A stretch of DNA of 15,439 bases from Pseudomonadota bacterium (lineage in GTDB: Bacteria; Pseudomonadota; Gammaproteobacteria; Burkholderiales; Burkholderiaceae), in NCBI GenBank assembly GCA_023441105.1, contig JAEZQX010000513.1:1-15439 (forward strand), in the 5' to 3' direction. How positions within the stretch are numbered: position 1 is the first letter of the stretch; each line of letters starts with the position of its first letter. This document shows, piece by piece, positions 14,285 through 15,439 of this stretch. Made by a program: the position numbers and the translations under genes. Below the pieces are notes generated by a model. The model did not search any database. It was not told the origin of the DNA and saw only the letters and a program-made list of their open reading frames with translations.

Positions 14285-15439
14285 ATGCGCGGGTGGCGCG
14301 GGTGGCGCATCCGACGGCTTCGCACCCGGATCATCCTCTCGTTCGCGCTGCTGCTGGTCGCCGGTCAGGGGATCGGCTACTGGCTGGTGGATGCCGCCAG
14401 CAGCCGCAACGCCCGCGGCCAGCTGGAGCAGGAGCTGGTCGCCGGCGAGCGCGTGTTCGCGCGCCTTCTCGAACATAACCGCAACCAGCTCGCGCAGGCC
14501 GCGCGGGTCCTGGCCGCCGACTACGGCTTCCGGGAAGCGATCGCAACCCGCGACGCCGCCACCATGAAGTCGGTGCTGCACAACCACGGCGAGCGCATCG
14601 AGGCTTCGACCATGCAGCTGCTGTCGCCCGACGGCATGGTCCAGGCACAGGTCGGGCGTTCGGGTGAAGCCGCGGCCGCCGACGGCGGCTTCGTGTTTCG
14701 CGACCTGCTCGAGGCGGCCCGGCGCAACGGTACGGCCAGCGCCATCGTCAGCCAGGGACTGCATGCCTACCAGCTGGTCGTGGTGCCGGTGCGCGCGCCG
14801 CTGCTGATCGCCTGGGTGGCCGTCGGCTTCGAGGTCGACGACCGGCTCGCCCAGGACATCAAGCGCCTGACGGACCTCGAGGTGTCGTTCCTGCGCGGCC
14901 GCTCGGCGGCGCGGGCGGGCGGCGAGCCGATGGTCGTGCTCGCCTCGACACTGCCCGGCAGCCACCGGCAGGCGCTCGAGTCGGTCATCGACGCGGCGGC
15001 GATGCCGGAGCAGGGCGGCCTGATGGAACTGGCCGGCATCCACTACGGCAGCCGCATCGCCGGCCTTACCGGCGACCAGCAGCCGCCGGTGACCGCACTG
15101 CTGCAGCGCTCGCTCGACGACAAGCTGCAGGCCTTCCAGCCGCTGCGCAACTTCCTCCTGGTGCTGGCGCTGTCGAGCGTCATGCTGTCGATGATGTTCA
15201 GCGCCCTGATCGCCCGTGGCATCACCCGCCCGCTCAGTCTGCTGCATGAAGGGGCGCTGCGCATGCGGGGCGGCGACTACAGCGCGCCGATCCAGGTGCC
15301 GCAGGCCGACGAGATCGGCATGCTGGCGGCGAGCTTCAACGGCATGCGCGAGGAGATCGCGTCGCGCGAGCAGGAGATCCTGCGGCTTGCCTATCTCGAT
15401 GGACTCACTGGCCTGCCCAACCGGGTACGGTTCAACGAG
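14285..15439 (+). CDS. Membrane receptor with periplasmic sensor, HAMP and start of GGDEF, 3' end missing
   Basis: 385 codons are visible and the frame is open at the window end. Topology: a basic N-terminus, membrane segment one at about 14-36 (IILSFALLLVAGQGIGYWLV), a periplasmic region of about 250 residues (45-287) resembling a double-Cache/CHASE-type sensor, membrane segment two at about 288-309, a HAMP linker (310-362, with RPLSLLHEGALRMRGGDY and DEIGMLAASFNGM), and a short coil. Then LAYLDGLTGLPNR (368-380), the invariant opening of a GGDEF diguanylate-cyclase domain, appears. The GG(D/E)EF active site itself is beyond the window, so catalytic competence and any EAL domain cannot be judged. 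The ATG at 14285 lies two bases after the cupredoxin stop, with no separate ribosome site visible, suggesting coupling. The likely job is to sense a periplasmic signal and change cyclic-di-GMP. Confidence 0.87.
   Translation, partial: MRGWRGWRIRRLRTRIILSFALLLVAGQGIGYWLVDAASSRNARGQLEQELVAGERVFARLLEHNRNQLAQAARVLAADYGFREAIATRDAATMKSVLHNHGERIEASTMQLLSPDGMVQAQVGRSGEAAAADGGFVFRDLLEAARRNGTASAIVSQGLHAYQLVVVPVRAPLLIAWVAVGFEVDDRLAQDIKRLTDLEVSFLRGRSAARAGGEPMVVLASTLPGSHRQALESVIDAAAMPEQGGLMELAGIHYGSRIAGLTGDQQPPVTALLQRSLDDKLQAFQPLRNFLLVLALSSVMLSMMFSALIARGITRPLSLLHEGALRMRGGDYSAPIQVPQADEIGMLAASFNGMREEIASREQEILRLAYLDGLTGLPNRVRFNE

Overview
This is a GC-rich (around 70% G+C by eye) bacterial chromosomal window of ordinary gene density. 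It most resembles a betaproteobacterium of the Rhodocyclales/Burkholderiales type. The taxonomic guess rests on a short beta-type H-NS protein, a TonB-C-terminus-like protein ending in an ETWLFRDDGRFQ-type segment, and a cupredoxin ('methylamine utilization-like') gene beside a HAMP-GGDEF receptor. This is inference from family knowledge, not a database result. I see no tRNA, rRNA, CRISPR array, insertion sequence or phage gene.

Left part (1-4827): the 3' end of a TonB-C-like gene (+) converges on a minus-strand pair, an aldehyde dehydrogenase of the glutamate-semialdehyde (ALDH4-like) type followed by a FAD-dependent oxidoreductase. Between these two lies a 338-base non-coding gap whose half next to the aldehyde dehydrogenase is packed with consecutive hairpins. 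A NUDIX hydrolase of the NUDT19-like type diverges from the aldehyde dehydrogenase.

Centre (4959-10705, +): a storage-sugar locus. A stand-alone maltokinase overlaps by ATGA a 1347-residue protein that fuses a complete malto-oligosyltrehalose trehalohydrolase (TreZ, GH13) to a complete 4-alpha-glucanotransferase (MalQ, GH77). All three catalytic acids of each enzyme are visible. TreY, TreS, GlgE and GlgB are not encoded in this window. Together the two genes would release trehalose from maltooligosyltrehalose, reshuffle the glucan by-products, and trap maltose as maltose 1-phosphate.

Right part (10710-15439): three minus-strand genes, namely a 61-residue four-cysteine zinc-ribbon protein, a fused APH-like kinase/P-loop ATPase, and an H-NS-family nucleoid protein with an AT-rich upstream region. 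Then a plus-strand pair: an exported one-domain cupredoxin with type 1 copper ligands, followed after two bases by a membrane receptor (periplasmic sensor, HAMP, start of GGDEF) that runs off the window end. The pair may form a copper- or redox-linked input to cyclic-di-GMP signalling.

The most unusual items are the TreZ-MalQ fusion, the hairpin array at 2049-2186, the cupredoxin/GGDEF pair, and a hairpin that carries the stop codons of two convergent genes.
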